A stretch of 40,736 bases of DNA. Source: Bdellovibrionota bacterium. GTDB lineage: Bacteria; Bdellovibrionota; UBA1018; CAUJDS01. The stretch's first letter is position 1; the number at the start of each line of letters is the position of its first letter. Under the pieces are notes generated by a model. It did not search any database, was not told the DNA's origin, and saw only the letters and a list, made by a program, of their open reading frames with translations. A program made the position numbers and the translations under genes. Location: NCBI GenBank assembly GCA_963169695.1, contig CAUJDS010000068.1:1-40736 (forward strand). Direction: 5' to 3'. This document shows positions 17,055 through 25,510 of the stretch, in pieces.

Positions 17055-18185
17055 ATGAACCCCGTAGTGCTGCTTCCATTGCTTTTGCTCAGTCTCGCCA
17101 CCCCTTGTTTTGCGCAAGAGAAAGTGGATTTGCCGCCTATGACAATCGAGGAGGTGCAATCCAAGCTAGCGGATGTCCCAACACTCACCCCAGAAATTCG
17201 AAAGGCCTACTACAAAATCTGGCGTGCCTGGAAGCTTTGGACCGTCCTCCGAGAACAACTCGAAGAAGACACTGACCATCCAGAAGCACGGGAGGGCCTC
17301 GAAAGACTTTCCCCAAGCAAATCCATCGCCTTCCTCACCAAAAAAATCGACCCATATCAGCTACACGCTAAGGTCATGGAAGAACTGGTCCCCTATGATA
17401 TTATCTACTATGTAGGTCTCATTAATTCGACAGAGGCAAATAGACCAATCGCCTTAGTTAATTTTGGAACAGAATCTGAACTTATTGCGATTCGCAACTT
17501 TACCTTAGACCATATTCGGCGCCTCATTTCAGAGGATAGGCTACCGGATGCTAAGAGACTTCTGATAATGGTTCGAGACCTAGAGCCTCTTACCAATCAA
17601 GTTCAACCTCCAATGAGCCGTGAAGCGAAGCTTGATTTAATTGATCTGATCATTTCTCCTAAACATTCTGTCTTTGTACCAAAGAGCTTCGAACTTAAAA
17701 GATACGGTCTCCTTGCGGATTCGATCGCCAAAGCCAACTTCACCGCTGATGTGGCTTCACTCTTCGCTGCACTCGGCGACTTTGACGAGAGCAATCGAAT
17801 CATCTTAGACGCGGTCCTCGGAATTGAAAGCATCCAAGACTTGATCCACTCCACCCAAATGAAAGAATTAGAAATGCTAGCAATAGCTGTCGCTAAGAAA
17901 TCGGGACTTTACCCCTTGAAGGACGACCCATTGTACGAAGCCAAAAAATTCAATTTAGACGATGCCATCTTCAAATGGAACAAACAAATGAAGCACGCGG
18001 CGATGAAAGCGCACACCGCAATCGATCACCAACTAAGAATCATCTATCGAGACCCACGACAACCTCAGGCATCCCAAGCTGAGAGCATATTGAAAGTGAT
18101 GGACTATCGCTACTTGGATTTTCTGCTTCGGTATACCGCTTGGATGAATTCCACTGGTATCCTTCGCACTACCGAGAAGAAATAA
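17055..18185 (+). CDS. Secreted helical protein of unknown family
   Basis: 376 residues. ATG 17055 follows GAGGA at 6-base spacing and starts a clear signal peptide (MNPVVLLPLLLLSLATPCFA, cleavage before QEK). A TTG at 17028 is open in frame but would bury the signal. The mature protein is mostly helical, with charged surfaces (YYKIWRAWKLWTVLREQLEE; VSPKHSVF-like loop) and no cysteines after the signal. No repeats or catalytic motifs are recognised. It is divergent from the HExxH protein and 143 bases upstream of the hydrolase/ankyrin pair in the same direction. Confidence 0.7.
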   Translation: MNPVVLLPLLLLSLATPCFAQEKVDLPPMTIEEVQSKLADVPTLTPEIRKAYYKIWRAWKLWTVLREQLEEDTDHPEAREGLERLSPSKSIAFLTKKIDPYQLHAKVMEELVPYDIIYYVGLINSTEANRPIALVNFGTESELIAIRNFTLDHIRRLISEDRLPDAKRLLIMVRDLEPLTNQVQPPMSREAKLDLIDLIISPKHSVFVPKSFELKRYGLLADSIAKANFTADVASLFAALGDFDESNRIILDAVLGIESIQDLIHSTQMKELEMLAIAVAKKSGLYPLKDDPLYEAKKFNLDDAIFKWNKQMKHAAMKAHTAIDHQLRIIYRDPRQPQASQAESILKVMDYRYLDFLLRYTAWMNSTGILRTTEKK

Positions 18186-18328
18186 AGCTCAATGCTAAGG
18201 TCTCTTCCAGAGGACCGTTTACGACGACATCACCCTCTCCCCTAATTTATTCATTAGCAAGCTGCTGAGCGAGCGAAGGGCAAAAGCGATGGAATTATGA
18301 CTTAGCGCGTGATAATGAGTTTGCCCAT

Positions 18329-18934
18329 ATGAATACTACCCAAATGCAGTCCCTACCTTTTCCTGGACGGCCCGCAAAGCAGTTTAATGAATTCAGTGGA
18401 CTGAACTTTTCAGAACTCACTGCTGTCGTAGTATCGAACGGCTCAACGCATGCCCCCACCCCGAGCAGAAACCATAATCCTTTTGGGCATGCCTTGCTGA
18501 AGGTAGCATCCGTGGACAGAAGTCCGATTTATTTTCATGTGGCGGGACCAGAGAGTGCGGATACGACTTCGTGGGGCACCGTCCATTTTATGAATGCAAA
18601 GGAATACCAAGCGTACATTCAGAATGGTGGCTATCGATTGAATGATTCTCGAATAAAGACATTCCGTATTTATTCCAACCATGAACAGAATGAAGCAAAA
18701 AAGACACTTTTGGAATTGATTCATTCCCCTCATCGGTATTTATTTGGCTGGGACAACTGTCTTACGTTCGTAACTCGTGTTCTTAAGGCCGCAAATATTT
18801 ATGCACTAGATGGCATGCGAGACGTCTTCTATGGATCTGCAAAGGTGGGCTTTGAGCTGATGATTAAAAAAGATTTCAATGACCTCGACCTTCCTACTGT
18901 GGACTTTGATGCTTCCTTCCCTAGAAAGCACTGA
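18329..18934 (+). CDS. Candidate papain-fold or Lnb-type hydrolase (His/Cys motif), cytoplasmic form
   Basis: 201 residues with no signal peptide, and no in-frame start upstream before a stop at 18266. Two conserved-looking motifs: PFGHALLKV (His54) and GWDNCLTFVTRVLKAAN (Cys144). A His-first, NC-later arrangement is seen in permuted NlpC/P60 (LRAT-like) enzymes and in the Lnb N-terminal (DUF4105) family, where FGH and NC are hallmarks. Members of these groups cleave amide or ester bonds in peptidoglycan, proteins or lipids. The ankyrin gene starts on the last base of the stop codon (TGATG), so the pair is translationally coupled. The SD is weak. The enzyme call is by motif only; the substrate is unknown. 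Confidence 0.45.
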   Translation: MNTTQMQSLPFPGRPAKQFNEFSGLNFSELTAVVVSNGSTHAPTPSRNHNPFGHALLKVASVDRSPIYFHVAGPESADTTSWGTVHFMNAKEYQAYIQNGGYRLNDSRIKTFRIYSNHEQNEAKKTLLELIHSPHRYLFGWDNCLTFVTRVLKAANIYALDGMRDVFYGSAKVGFELMIKKDFNDLDLPTVDFDASFPRKH

Positions 18935-20019
18935 TGCGAAAACTATTGAACAGCATTTCATGGCTATTCCTTTCCTGTTCCATAGCGTCCACATCTTTGA
19001 GCTGGACTGCGATGGGGTTCGAAAATCTGGAAGCGCGACCTTTCAATAGACTAGCAAATGTCGCTAAGAAGAAGAGAGTCTATTCTTTGGTAAAGCGGAT
19101 AAGACAAGGCGAGGCAAAGCTTCAAGACCTCGTTGCGCCGTGGAAAGAGGAAAAAGCATATTGGATTCATAACGAAGTATCACCTCCACTTTTTATGGCA
19201 ATCGACTCGGATTTCTTTGGCGAAAAACTCCCTCCGGACCTTGAAATGTTTAAGTACTTTCTTCACGAAGGAGTGGACCCGATGACACCGTGGAACTTAG
19301 GGCCGATGAAGGTACACTATCCTGAAAACAACCGTCAAAGCATTTGGCCGTGGTTGCAAAGTCTTCCATTGGACTTAATTCAAGCATTTGTACTTGCCCA
19401 TAAGGACATCAATGCTGTCGATCAATTTGGAAAAACAATATTAATTAACGCAATTCAAGCTCCTTTAGGAAAGCCTGCAATTCAGTTTATTGTAGATCAT
19501 GGAGCAAAGATAAATCTCGGAACCTCCAATGCCATGTATGAAACCCCGCTCTACGCAGCACTTGCACAACCCAATGGAAGCTGCCAATACCCTATTGCTG
19601 ATTACCTTTTGACCCGTGGGGCTAACTTATGCGGCAATCAGAAAAAGGAAGCAAATGAATACGTTTTACAGATGATGATTAGAAGTTTTGTATTTTGCAC
19701 CAACCTCACGTGGCTTAAACGTGCTCGGGACTGTAACTGGAATTTCGACACTCACACTGATGAAACTCGCGAACAGGGACTTCTCTATACTATCATTGAA
19801 GAATTAGAAAAAATGCTCGATCCCCGCTACGACAAAGATAGTTTTTCAGGAAGTTTTGTGTCGAGGATCTCGGATCTTCGACAGGTCGTCAAAATTCTTG
19901 TCGAGGGAGGCGCCGAGCCCGATAAAAAAGAACCAGGTCAACTGCTTACTCCGCGACAAAAGGCCGAAGCAGTCATACCCAAGCTGGAACTTTTTAAGTT
20001 AGTGCCGGAAAAAAAGTAG
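18934..20019 (+). CDS. Exported ankyrin-repeat protein
   Basis: 361 residues with an N-terminal signal sequence (MRKLLNSISWLFLSCSIAST), so probably periplasmic. Ankyrin-type helix pairs are visible at about 83-118 (PPLFMAIDS and EMFKYFLHEGVDP), 162-195 (DQFGKTILINAIQA and IQFIVDHGAKIN), 199-232 (YETPLYAALAQP and IADYLLTRGANL) and near 315-345 (VVKILVEGGAEPD). Between them are divergent or degenerate repeats. Ankyrin folds bind partner proteins. Being fused by a one-base overlap to a putative hydrolase suggests it binds or inhibits that enzyme. In Bdellovibrio, a periplasmic ankyrin protein (Bd3460) is known to protect the predator from its own peptidoglycan endopeptidases. Whether this one does the same is inference. 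Confidence 0.7.
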   Translation: MRKLLNSISWLFLSCSIASTSLSWTAMGFENLEARPFNRLANVAKKKRVYSLVKRIRQGEAKLQDLVAPWKEEKAYWIHNEVSPPLFMAIDSDFFGEKLPPDLEMFKYFLHEGVDPMTPWNLGPMKVHYPENNRQSIWPWLQSLPLDLIQAFVLAHKDINAVDQFGKTILINAIQAPLGKPAIQFIVDHGAKINLGTSNAMYETPLYAALAQPNGSCQYPIADYLLTRGANLCGNQKKEANEYVLQMMIRSFVFCTNLTWLKRARDCNWNFDTHTDETREQGLLYTIIEELEKMLDPRYDKDSFSGSFVSRISDLRQVVKILVEGGAEPDKKEPGQLLTPRQKAEAVIPKLELFKLVPEKK

Positions 20020-20156
20020 CTCACAAAACCTGCAATATTAATTTAGGCAAATGCCAAAACGATTGTCTGCGCTTTTGAAAATCCACTGAGAAAAAAACTC
20101 GGCTTCAGAACGCCTTTGACTGGTGGAACTTTCTCCTTACAAATCCCCCGCCCGCT

Positions 20157-21455
20157 TCACCGCGCTACGCAGTAGACCTGAAACCCGGCTCGTACATGAT
20201 CGCCCAGCTCACCGTCGAAGTTCTGAAATCCTACTTCCGGCCCTACCTCGATGTCCAAATGCCACCCGCCGGGATTCTGGTTTTTAAGCACATTTCCAAA
20301 TCGACATTGGAATCCCGTCACCCAATCCTGATGGGATACTCGTCCGGTTTGAGAATTCAGCGGTTCGAAGGTATTCGAAATCTGCTCGTATCCTACATAT
20401 GCGGTAACGATATTGGTCGCAGCCATCCAGGCACCTAGGTCTTTCTCTGCAAAAATACTAACTCCTGAAAGGTCATCACCGGACTGATCATGATGAGCGG
20501 CGTGACCAACCAGTCGATCGACGATAGTGGAATTCACTTCATACTGCGCCACAAATTTTTCGCCCCATTGCCCGCGCTCGTTGACTGCCGAGAGGCTAAC
20601 ATCAAATTTGCCACATCGAGACACAGAAACTTCCGCACCCTGGGAGTCTAGCGCATACCATCGCTTTTCTTGACTCCAGTCATCAGCGGACATTAGCAGC
20701 TCCTTATTCAAAAACTCTGCATGATCTCGAATAGGAACCCGCCTATGATACGCCAAACACCTCACTTCGACTCGCAAGGGTTGCCGTGATCCATGCTCGT
20801 CTTCTAGGAACCAAGCGAATCGCATTCCTACTTGACCTGTTGGACCCGCATCATCAATCGCTTCCACGCTATCTGCAAAAACACGAAGGTGTGCAAAGCC
20901 TGTCTTGCCATCACGAGTAGGCAAGCCGAAATGAACCGGCGCCTTACCCGCTTCTACAGTTCCTAGGCTGCGATAGTCCGTACCAAAATCACCCTCTGAA
21001 ACGTGTCGAAACATGGCTTCGGGCAAAAGAGTCTCGGTCTCTGCGTAATGAATGCGATCTTTGGCCGCCGCGAAGATCTGTTCGCCATAGGGATGGTCTC
21101 TGAGTTTGTCGTGAACTTGGCTCTCAGTTTCGTGATTGAGCAAAGCTGGCAAGAATGAAAATCGAACCCTGAGTTCCGCACCAGCTTCACTGCCTCCTAG
21201 ATCCTCGATCCCAAAACGCTTGGGAACATTGAACCTATCTACAGGCTCTGGCTCGTAGTCCCCCCATCCAATCGTGGTACCCGATTGCGAAATGCCAAGG
21301 CCATGTGGATACTTGCTAGGTGACGTAATAAAGAAATCTTCCGTCTGACGCAAATGCAGCTGGCTAGTAGGCGCCTTATTCTGAGCCCACGCGCCGTTGC
21401 ACAATGAACCTAGAGCAAATAATAATATGGAATAAACCCAACCCCGTTTCACCAT
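20157..21455 (-). CDS. Secreted protein of unknown family, probably beta-rich
   Basis: 432 residues. ATG 21455 has a very strong SD (GAGGAGGGG, 7 bases away). The signal peptide is MVKRGWVYSILLFALGSLCNGAWA. The mature sequence is rich in beta-strand patterns and aromatic residues (MRFAWFLEDEHGSRQPLRVEVRCLAY; GWHLDIEVGPEVGFQNFD) and ends with a cysteine three residues from the C-terminus (VYCVAR). No family is recognised. The C-terminal strands could be an outer-membrane or extracellular fold, but there is no terminal Phe typical of barrel proteins. It diverges from dprA by 117 bases. Confidence 0.7.
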   Translation of the reverse strand: MVKRGWVYSILLFALGSLCNGAWAQNKAPTSQLHLRQTEDFFITSPSKYPHGLGISQSGTTIGWGDYEPEPVDRFNVPKRFGIEDLGGSEAGAELRVRFSFLPALLNHETESQVHDKLRDHPYGEQIFAAAKDRIHYAETETLLPEAMFRHVSEGDFGTDYRSLGTVEAGKAPVHFGLPTRDGKTGFAHLRVFADSVEAIDDAGPTGQVGMRFAWFLEDEHGSRQPLRVEVRCLAYHRRVPIRDHAEFLNKELLMSADDWSQEKRWYALDSQGAEVSVSRCGKFDVSLSAVNERGQWGEKFVAQYEVNSTIVDRLVGHAAHHDQSGDDLSGVSIFAEKDLGAWMAATNIVTAYVGYEQISNTFEPLNSQTGRVSHQDWVTGFQCRFGNVLKNQNPGGWHLDIEVGPEVGFQNFDGELGDHVRAGFQVYCVAR

Positions 21456-21572
21456 CGCAAATCCCCTCCTCTATCAAGGACGTCGTAACAGGCTGATGAA
21501 ATTCCGACAAGTAACTGCGGTGAATTTTTAGGTCAGAGCAGGCCGGCACTGTCTTTGCAATAAAAGCTCGCA

Positions 21573-22481
21573 ATGAAAGCAGCCGATGCACCGTTTCAAG
21601 TCCAAATGCCAAGTTGTTTTGCGGCATTGAAGGCCCCTTCGCTTTGGGTCCGATGCCTACCTGAATTTCGAGAGTCGTTTTATCAGACCCTCGGTACACT
21701 TCCCGATCGCGGACTGGCTGTTGTAGGAACCCGAAGACCGCAGTTTCGGTCGCTTAAGTTTCTGCAGGAGCTGCTGCAGTCCCTTCAAAACACAGATCTC
21801 GTCATTCTGTCTGGGCTAGCACTTGGAATTGATACTCATGCGCATGAGTGGGCAATACGGTCTGGACTGAAGACTTGGGGGATCCTTGCGAACGGGCTGG
21901 ATCATATCTATCCCCGCCAGAATACGCCGCTCGCCGAGCAAATCCTTCGCTCAGGTGGCGCTTTGCTCTCGGAGAGTGCCCCGCACCAGCTTGCGCGCCC
22001 CCACCTCTTTCTTCAGCGCAACCGACTGATTGCAGGATTGTCTCAAGCAACCTGTATCCTAGAGGCTGGTCAGCGTTCGGGCGCATTGAATACAGCCTAT
22101 TGGGCAAGAGCCTTGGATCGCAGGTGCTTTGTGATGCCGTGCTTTCCCGGCGAAGTAGCCTATGCAGGCAATCAAAAGCTCCTCGACGAACAACACGCAG
22201 AAATGCTTTGGGGAGCCAAGAGCCTCGGATCTGTCTGGCTTGAATGGGCTTCAGGTTTGCCAATGCAGGCTGATCTTTTTGCTGCTTCACCCGATAATCA
22301 AGCAGCGGCAGCATTTTTAAAAACCTGGATGCTAGAAAATGATCGTGTACCAAGTTTTGCAGAAGCACTAGAGGACTGGATCACGCTCGGAAATACGAAG
22401 GATGGATTGATCCGCGCAACGCGCGAATTGATTCGGTTGGGGCTAATGGCCGGATCGGCTACGGAGTCCAATCACGCTTAA
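21573..22481 (+). CDS. dprA: DNA processing protein DprA (natural transformation)
   Basis: DprA binds incoming single-stranded DNA and loads RecA during natural transformation. The Rossmann-type core is clear in 302 residues: VVGTRRPQFRS, SGLALGIDTHAHEWAI, GILANGLDHIYPRQN, GGALLSE, then the signature FLQRNRLIAGLSQATCILEA followed by GQRSGALNTA. A C-terminal winged-helix-like region is present (KTWMLENDRVPSFAEALEDW and LIRATRELIRLGLMAG). The N-terminal SAM-like domain of many DprA proteins is short or absent. No SD is clear at ATG 21573; ATG 21606 is an alternative. The last 23 bases overlap the convergent ddl. No other competence gene is in the window. Confidence 0.92.
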   Translation: MKAADAPFQVQMPSCFAALKAPSLWVRCLPEFRESFYQTLGTLPDRGLAVVGTRRPQFRSLKFLQELLQSLQNTDLVILSGLALGIDTHAHEWAIRSGLKTWGILANGLDHIYPRQNTPLAEQILRSGGALLSESAPHQLARPHLFLQRNRLIAGLSQATCILEAGQRSGALNTAYWARALDRRCFVMPCFPGEVAYAGNQKLLDEQHAEMLWGAKSLGSVWLEWASGLPMQADLFAASPDNQAAAAFLKTWMLENDRVPSFAEALEDWITLGNTKDGLIRATRELIRLGLMAGSATESNHA

Positions 22482-23562
22482 GCTTGCGCTTGCGATTGGC
22501 ACGCTCCCACGCGAGTTCGATCAGCTCCGTAAGCAATGCCGTATACGAGAGCCCAGACGCCGCCCAAAGTTTGGGATACATGCTAATGGAAGTAAATCCT
22601 GGAAGGGTATTGATCTCGTTGAGGTAGAAGCGCTCAGTGTCCTTGTCCAAAAACAAATCCACTCGCGCCATTCCACTACAGCAGAGGATTCGAAAAGCTT
22701 CTCCTGCAATGCGCTGTGCTTCTTTTTCGAGCGCCGGACTGAATCCTGCTGGAATCTTCAACTGAGCGCCTTCGGGATCGAGGTACTTCGCTTCGTAAGA
22801 ATAGAATTCGTGCCGTGGAATGATCTCGCCTGCCACGCTGATGCGAGCAGGCTTGCCGTCACGAGACTCGAGCGCCGAAAGCTCAATCTCGCGCACTGCA
22901 TAGCCTTTTTCGACGAGGACAAACTCGTCGTATTGAAGCGCGTCTCGAATCGCTGCCTCCAGTTGGCCCGATGCTTTGACCTTGTGCACACCTACACTCG
23001 ATCCCGTATTATTGGGTTTGACGAAAACCGGATAGCCCAGCTCGGATTCAATCTGCTGAGACAAAACCTTTGCGCGTGTCTGCCAATCTCGCCCCTCTAT
23101 TTTTATATAGGGCACAATCGGGACACCCCCTTGTGCAAGGAGGCGTTTACTCACATCCTTGTCCATACCAATAGCTGAACCCAGCACCCCTGCCCCAACG
23201 AAGGCCGCGTCCATGCTTTCCAAAATTCCCTGAAGTGCCCCGTCTTCGTAGAGAGGACCATGAAGAGCCGGAAAAAAGAGATCCACTGCAGCAGCAAGCC
23301 CCTTGCGGTTTCTCCAATGAAATTCAACAGCACCCTTGGCGAGATGGCTTGGCACTGCGACTTCAGCCTCAGCAGAGGGCTGAAAGGAATCGGGACTCAA
23401 CCCTACGTACCATCGTCCCTCACGATCGATACCCATGGGCACCGCTTCGTATTGCGATGCGTCTAAATTTTGAATTACCGAATGAGCGGAACGAAGAGAG
23501 ACCTCGTGTTCACTGGAGCGACCACCAAAGAGCACAGCGACGCGTTTTTTGCCATTTGCCAC
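22459..23562 (-). CDS. ddl: D-alanine--D-alanine ligase
   Basis: Joins two D-alanines with ATP to make the peptidoglycan precursor dipeptide. Family landmarks: KRVAVLFGGRSSEHEVSL at the N-terminus, MDKDVSKRLLAQGGVPIVP, the ATP-grasp segments VFVKPNNTGSSVGVHKV and FYLNEINTLPGFTSISMYP near the C-terminus. I take the GTG at 23562 (367 residues) because it puts the conserved KRVAVLFGG five residues from the start, as in other Ddl proteins. A TTG at 23604 would add 14 residues and lies just upstream of the divergent gdhA. Neither start has a good SD, so the start is uncertain. It is convergent with dprA by 23 bases. Confidence 0.95.
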   Translation of the reverse strand: MANGKKRVAVLFGGRSSEHEVSLRSAHSVIQNLDASQYEAVPMGIDREGRWYVGLSPDSFQPSAEAEVAVPSHLAKGAVEFHWRNRKGLAAAVDLFFPALHGPLYEDGALQGILESMDAAFVGAGVLGSAIGMDKDVSKRLLAQGGVPIVPYIKIEGRDWQTRAKVLSQQIESELGYPVFVKPNNTGSSVGVHKVKASGQLEAAIRDALQYDEFVLVEKGYAVREIELSALESRDGKPARISVAGEIIPRHEFYSYEAKYLDPEGAQLKIPAGFSPALEKEAQRIAGEAFRILCCSGMARVDLFLDKDTERFYLNEINTLPGFTSISMYPKLWAASGLSYTALLTELIELAWERANRKRKLKRDWTP

Positions 23563-23626
23563 CTTTTCAGAATACCACGCTGTGGTAGAAAGCCAAGAGA
23601 CCAACAGGCAAAGGAGCCGTACAACT

Positions 23627-24931
23627 ATGTCGAATCGACATTCTGATCTAGGTTCTCATCTCTGGGATTCCAGCGCGATTTTTCGAAACGCGGTCACGCA
23701 ATTTGAGCAAGCCGCCACTATCATGGGATTGGATCCCAACATCAAGGAACGAATCAAGCACCCCAAACGTGCGTTGATTGTTAGCGTCCCCATTCGATTG
23801 GATGACGGTACGGTCAAAGTATTTGAAGGTTATCGCGTTCAGCACAACATCACCCTTGGACCCGGCAAAGGCGGAATTCGATTTCATCCGCACGTCAATC
23901 TTTCTGAAGTGGCTGGCCTTGCCATGCTGATGACGATGAAGTGTTCCTTGGTTGGACTTCCTTTGGGCGGAGCCAAAGGTGGAATCCGAGTCAACGCAAG
24001 CGACCTCTCTCGACAAGAAGCGCAAGCACTTACTCGCCGATACACCATGGAAATTTCATCGCTGCTTGGACCCGAAAAAGACATCCCCGCTCCAGACATC
24101 GGAACCGACGCGCAAAACATGGCTTGGGTCATGGACACTTATTCGCAACAAAAGGGATATGCCGTTCCTGGCGTTGTAACCGGCAAACCCATTGAAGTGG
24201 GTGGATCTCTTGGACGAGCAGAAAGCACAAGCCGAGGCGTGGTTTACACCTTGGAAGATAGCGTGAAGTACCTCAATGCTAAAGGCCGCGGACCCTTCAG
24301 CGTAGATTCCAAAGCTACGGCAGCCATTCAAGGGTTTGGAAAAGTTGGCGCCATCGCTGCACAAGAGCTACATGATCGCGGTGTAAAAATTATCGCCGTC
24401 AGTGATGTGCAAGGTGCTGTTATCAATCAGCGCGGACTCGATGTTCCTGCTTTGATTCAGTACACCAACAGCAAGGGCACCGTGAAGGGCTTCCCTGGCG
24501 CCGAAGCACTTCCCTTAGAGCAAGTGCTAGAACTCGCCGTTGATTTCTTGATACCCGCAGCTATTGATGGAGCCATTGACGAACACAATGTGAGCCGAGT
24601 CAAAGCCCGAATCATAGCCGAAGGCGCCAATGGCCCTATCACCGCTGATGCGCAGAAGGTTTTGGAAGAAAAAGGCGTCTTTATTATTCCAGATATTCTC
24701 TGTAATGCTGGGGGCGTCATCGTTTCCTACTTTGAGTGGGAGCAAGGGCTTCAGAGCTTCTTTTGGAGCGAGGAAGAGGTCAATAAGCGCCTTCGAGAAG
24801 TATTGGCTCGGGCCTTTACAAAGGTGATTGGATCCTATGAGCATTACCGCTGCGGCATGAAAGAGGCAGCGTTAATCGCTTCTACGGAGACCTTAAGCAA
24901 GGCCATGCTGTATCGAGGCTTATTTCCGTAA
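23627..24931 (+). CDS. gdhA: Glutamate dehydrogenase (hexameric, Glu/Leu/Phe/Val family)
   Basis: Converts glutamate to 2-oxoglutarate and ammonia, or the reverse, linking nitrogen and carbon metabolism in the cytoplasm. Seen in 434 residues: GPGKGGIRFHPHV with the substrate-binding Lys, the catalytic-site LGGAKGGIRV, PAPDIGTDAQNMAWVMD, and the Rossmann loop IQGFGKVG for the nicotinamide cofactor. Length and the GFGKVG loop fit the small-hexamer class; coenzyme preference cannot be told by eye. ATG 23627 follows AAGGAG at 10 bases. The frame is open upstream to 23549, but that region overlaps the ddl start and lacks an SD. Confidence 0.95.
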   Translation: MSNRHSDLGSHLWDSSAIFRNAVTQFEQAATIMGLDPNIKERIKHPKRALIVSVPIRLDDGTVKVFEGYRVQHNITLGPGKGGIRFHPHVNLSEVAGLAMLMTMKCSLVGLPLGGAKGGIRVNASDLSRQEAQALTRRYTMEISSLLGPEKDIPAPDIGTDAQNMAWVMDTYSQQKGYAVPGVVTGKPIEVGGSLGRAESTSRGVVYTLEDSVKYLNAKGRGPFSVDSKATAAIQGFGKVGAIAAQELHDRGVKIIAVSDVQGAVINQRGLDVPALIQYTNSKGTVKGFPGAEALPLEQVLELAVDFLIPAAIDGAIDEHNVSRVKARIIAEGANGPITADAQKVLEEKGVFIIPDILCNAGGVIVSYFEWEQGLQSFFWSEEEVNKRLREVLARAFTKVIGSYEHYRCGMKEAALIASTETLSKAMLYRGLFP

Positions 24932-24985
24932 AGAGCTCCTAACTCTCTGTAAAGCACACTGCAAATTCTGCCGAGAAGCGGTTGT

Positions 24986-25510
24986 ATGGCAAAACGCCTT
25001 GAACCAGCTTCTCGTCCCGCAGGTGGCCTGAGTATAGTGGATCTCGTCGTCTTTTTGACGGTCGGAGCCTTTTTTGGTCATTCACTATTTAAACTTTTTG
25101 GCGACTGGGACCATATGAAGGTGCAAAGCACTGAGCTCTCCATTGCAGCCACTGCGCAAGCGGATGGAAGCGAGGCGCGATCACCTGCAAGTATCACGGT
25201 GTCCTCATTTGCCAATGTTGAATACAATTGTGAAGGTACGTCGGTCACCGAAACCAAAGCCTCTAGGATTCGACTCAGTGGCCCACTCTGTCAAGCGCCT
25301 GAATCTGCGGCTAGTGATGGCTCGGTAGTCAAAACAGAAATCACCAATCAATCAAACCAAATCTCGGCCACCGTCTTTACTGACACAGCTTTGAATCGAT
25401 TTTTGACAGACTATTTGCCACTTGCCGGTGGAGATAACGAAATTCAATTTAAGTTCATATATCGAGATGGAAAATCTCAGACCAAAGAAATCAAAATAAA
25501 AAAAATCTAG
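24986..25510 (+). CDS. Membrane-anchored periplasmic protein, unknown function
   Basis: 174 residues: a basic N-terminus (MAKRLEPASRPAGG), one transmembrane segment at about 15-38 (LSIVDLVVFLTVGAFFGHSLFKLF), then a soluble Ser/Thr/Ala-rich domain of predicted beta strands (ASITVSSFANVEYNCEGTSV; NEIQFKFIYRDG) with two cysteines about 30 residues apart that could form a disulfide. It lies 54 bases after gdhA. The stop overlaps the convergent stop of the next gene by three bases. No family is recognised. Confidence 0.6.
   Translation: MAKRLEPASRPAGGLSIVDLVVFLTVGAFFGHSLFKLFGDWDHMKVQSTELSIAATAQADGSEARSPASITVSSFANVEYNCEGTSVTETKASRIRLSGPLCQAPESAASDGSVVKTEITNQSNQISATVFTDTALNRFLTDYLPLAGGDNEIQFKFIYRDGKSQTKEIKIKKI

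Noticed and set aside
18199-18216. Hairpin GGTC-TCT/AGA-GACC after the 17055 gene as a terminator
   Set aside because: Short stem with a bulge and no U-tract.
21802-22368. 188-residue minus-strand frame inside dprA
   Set aside because: Antisense to the conserved DprA core; no independent support.
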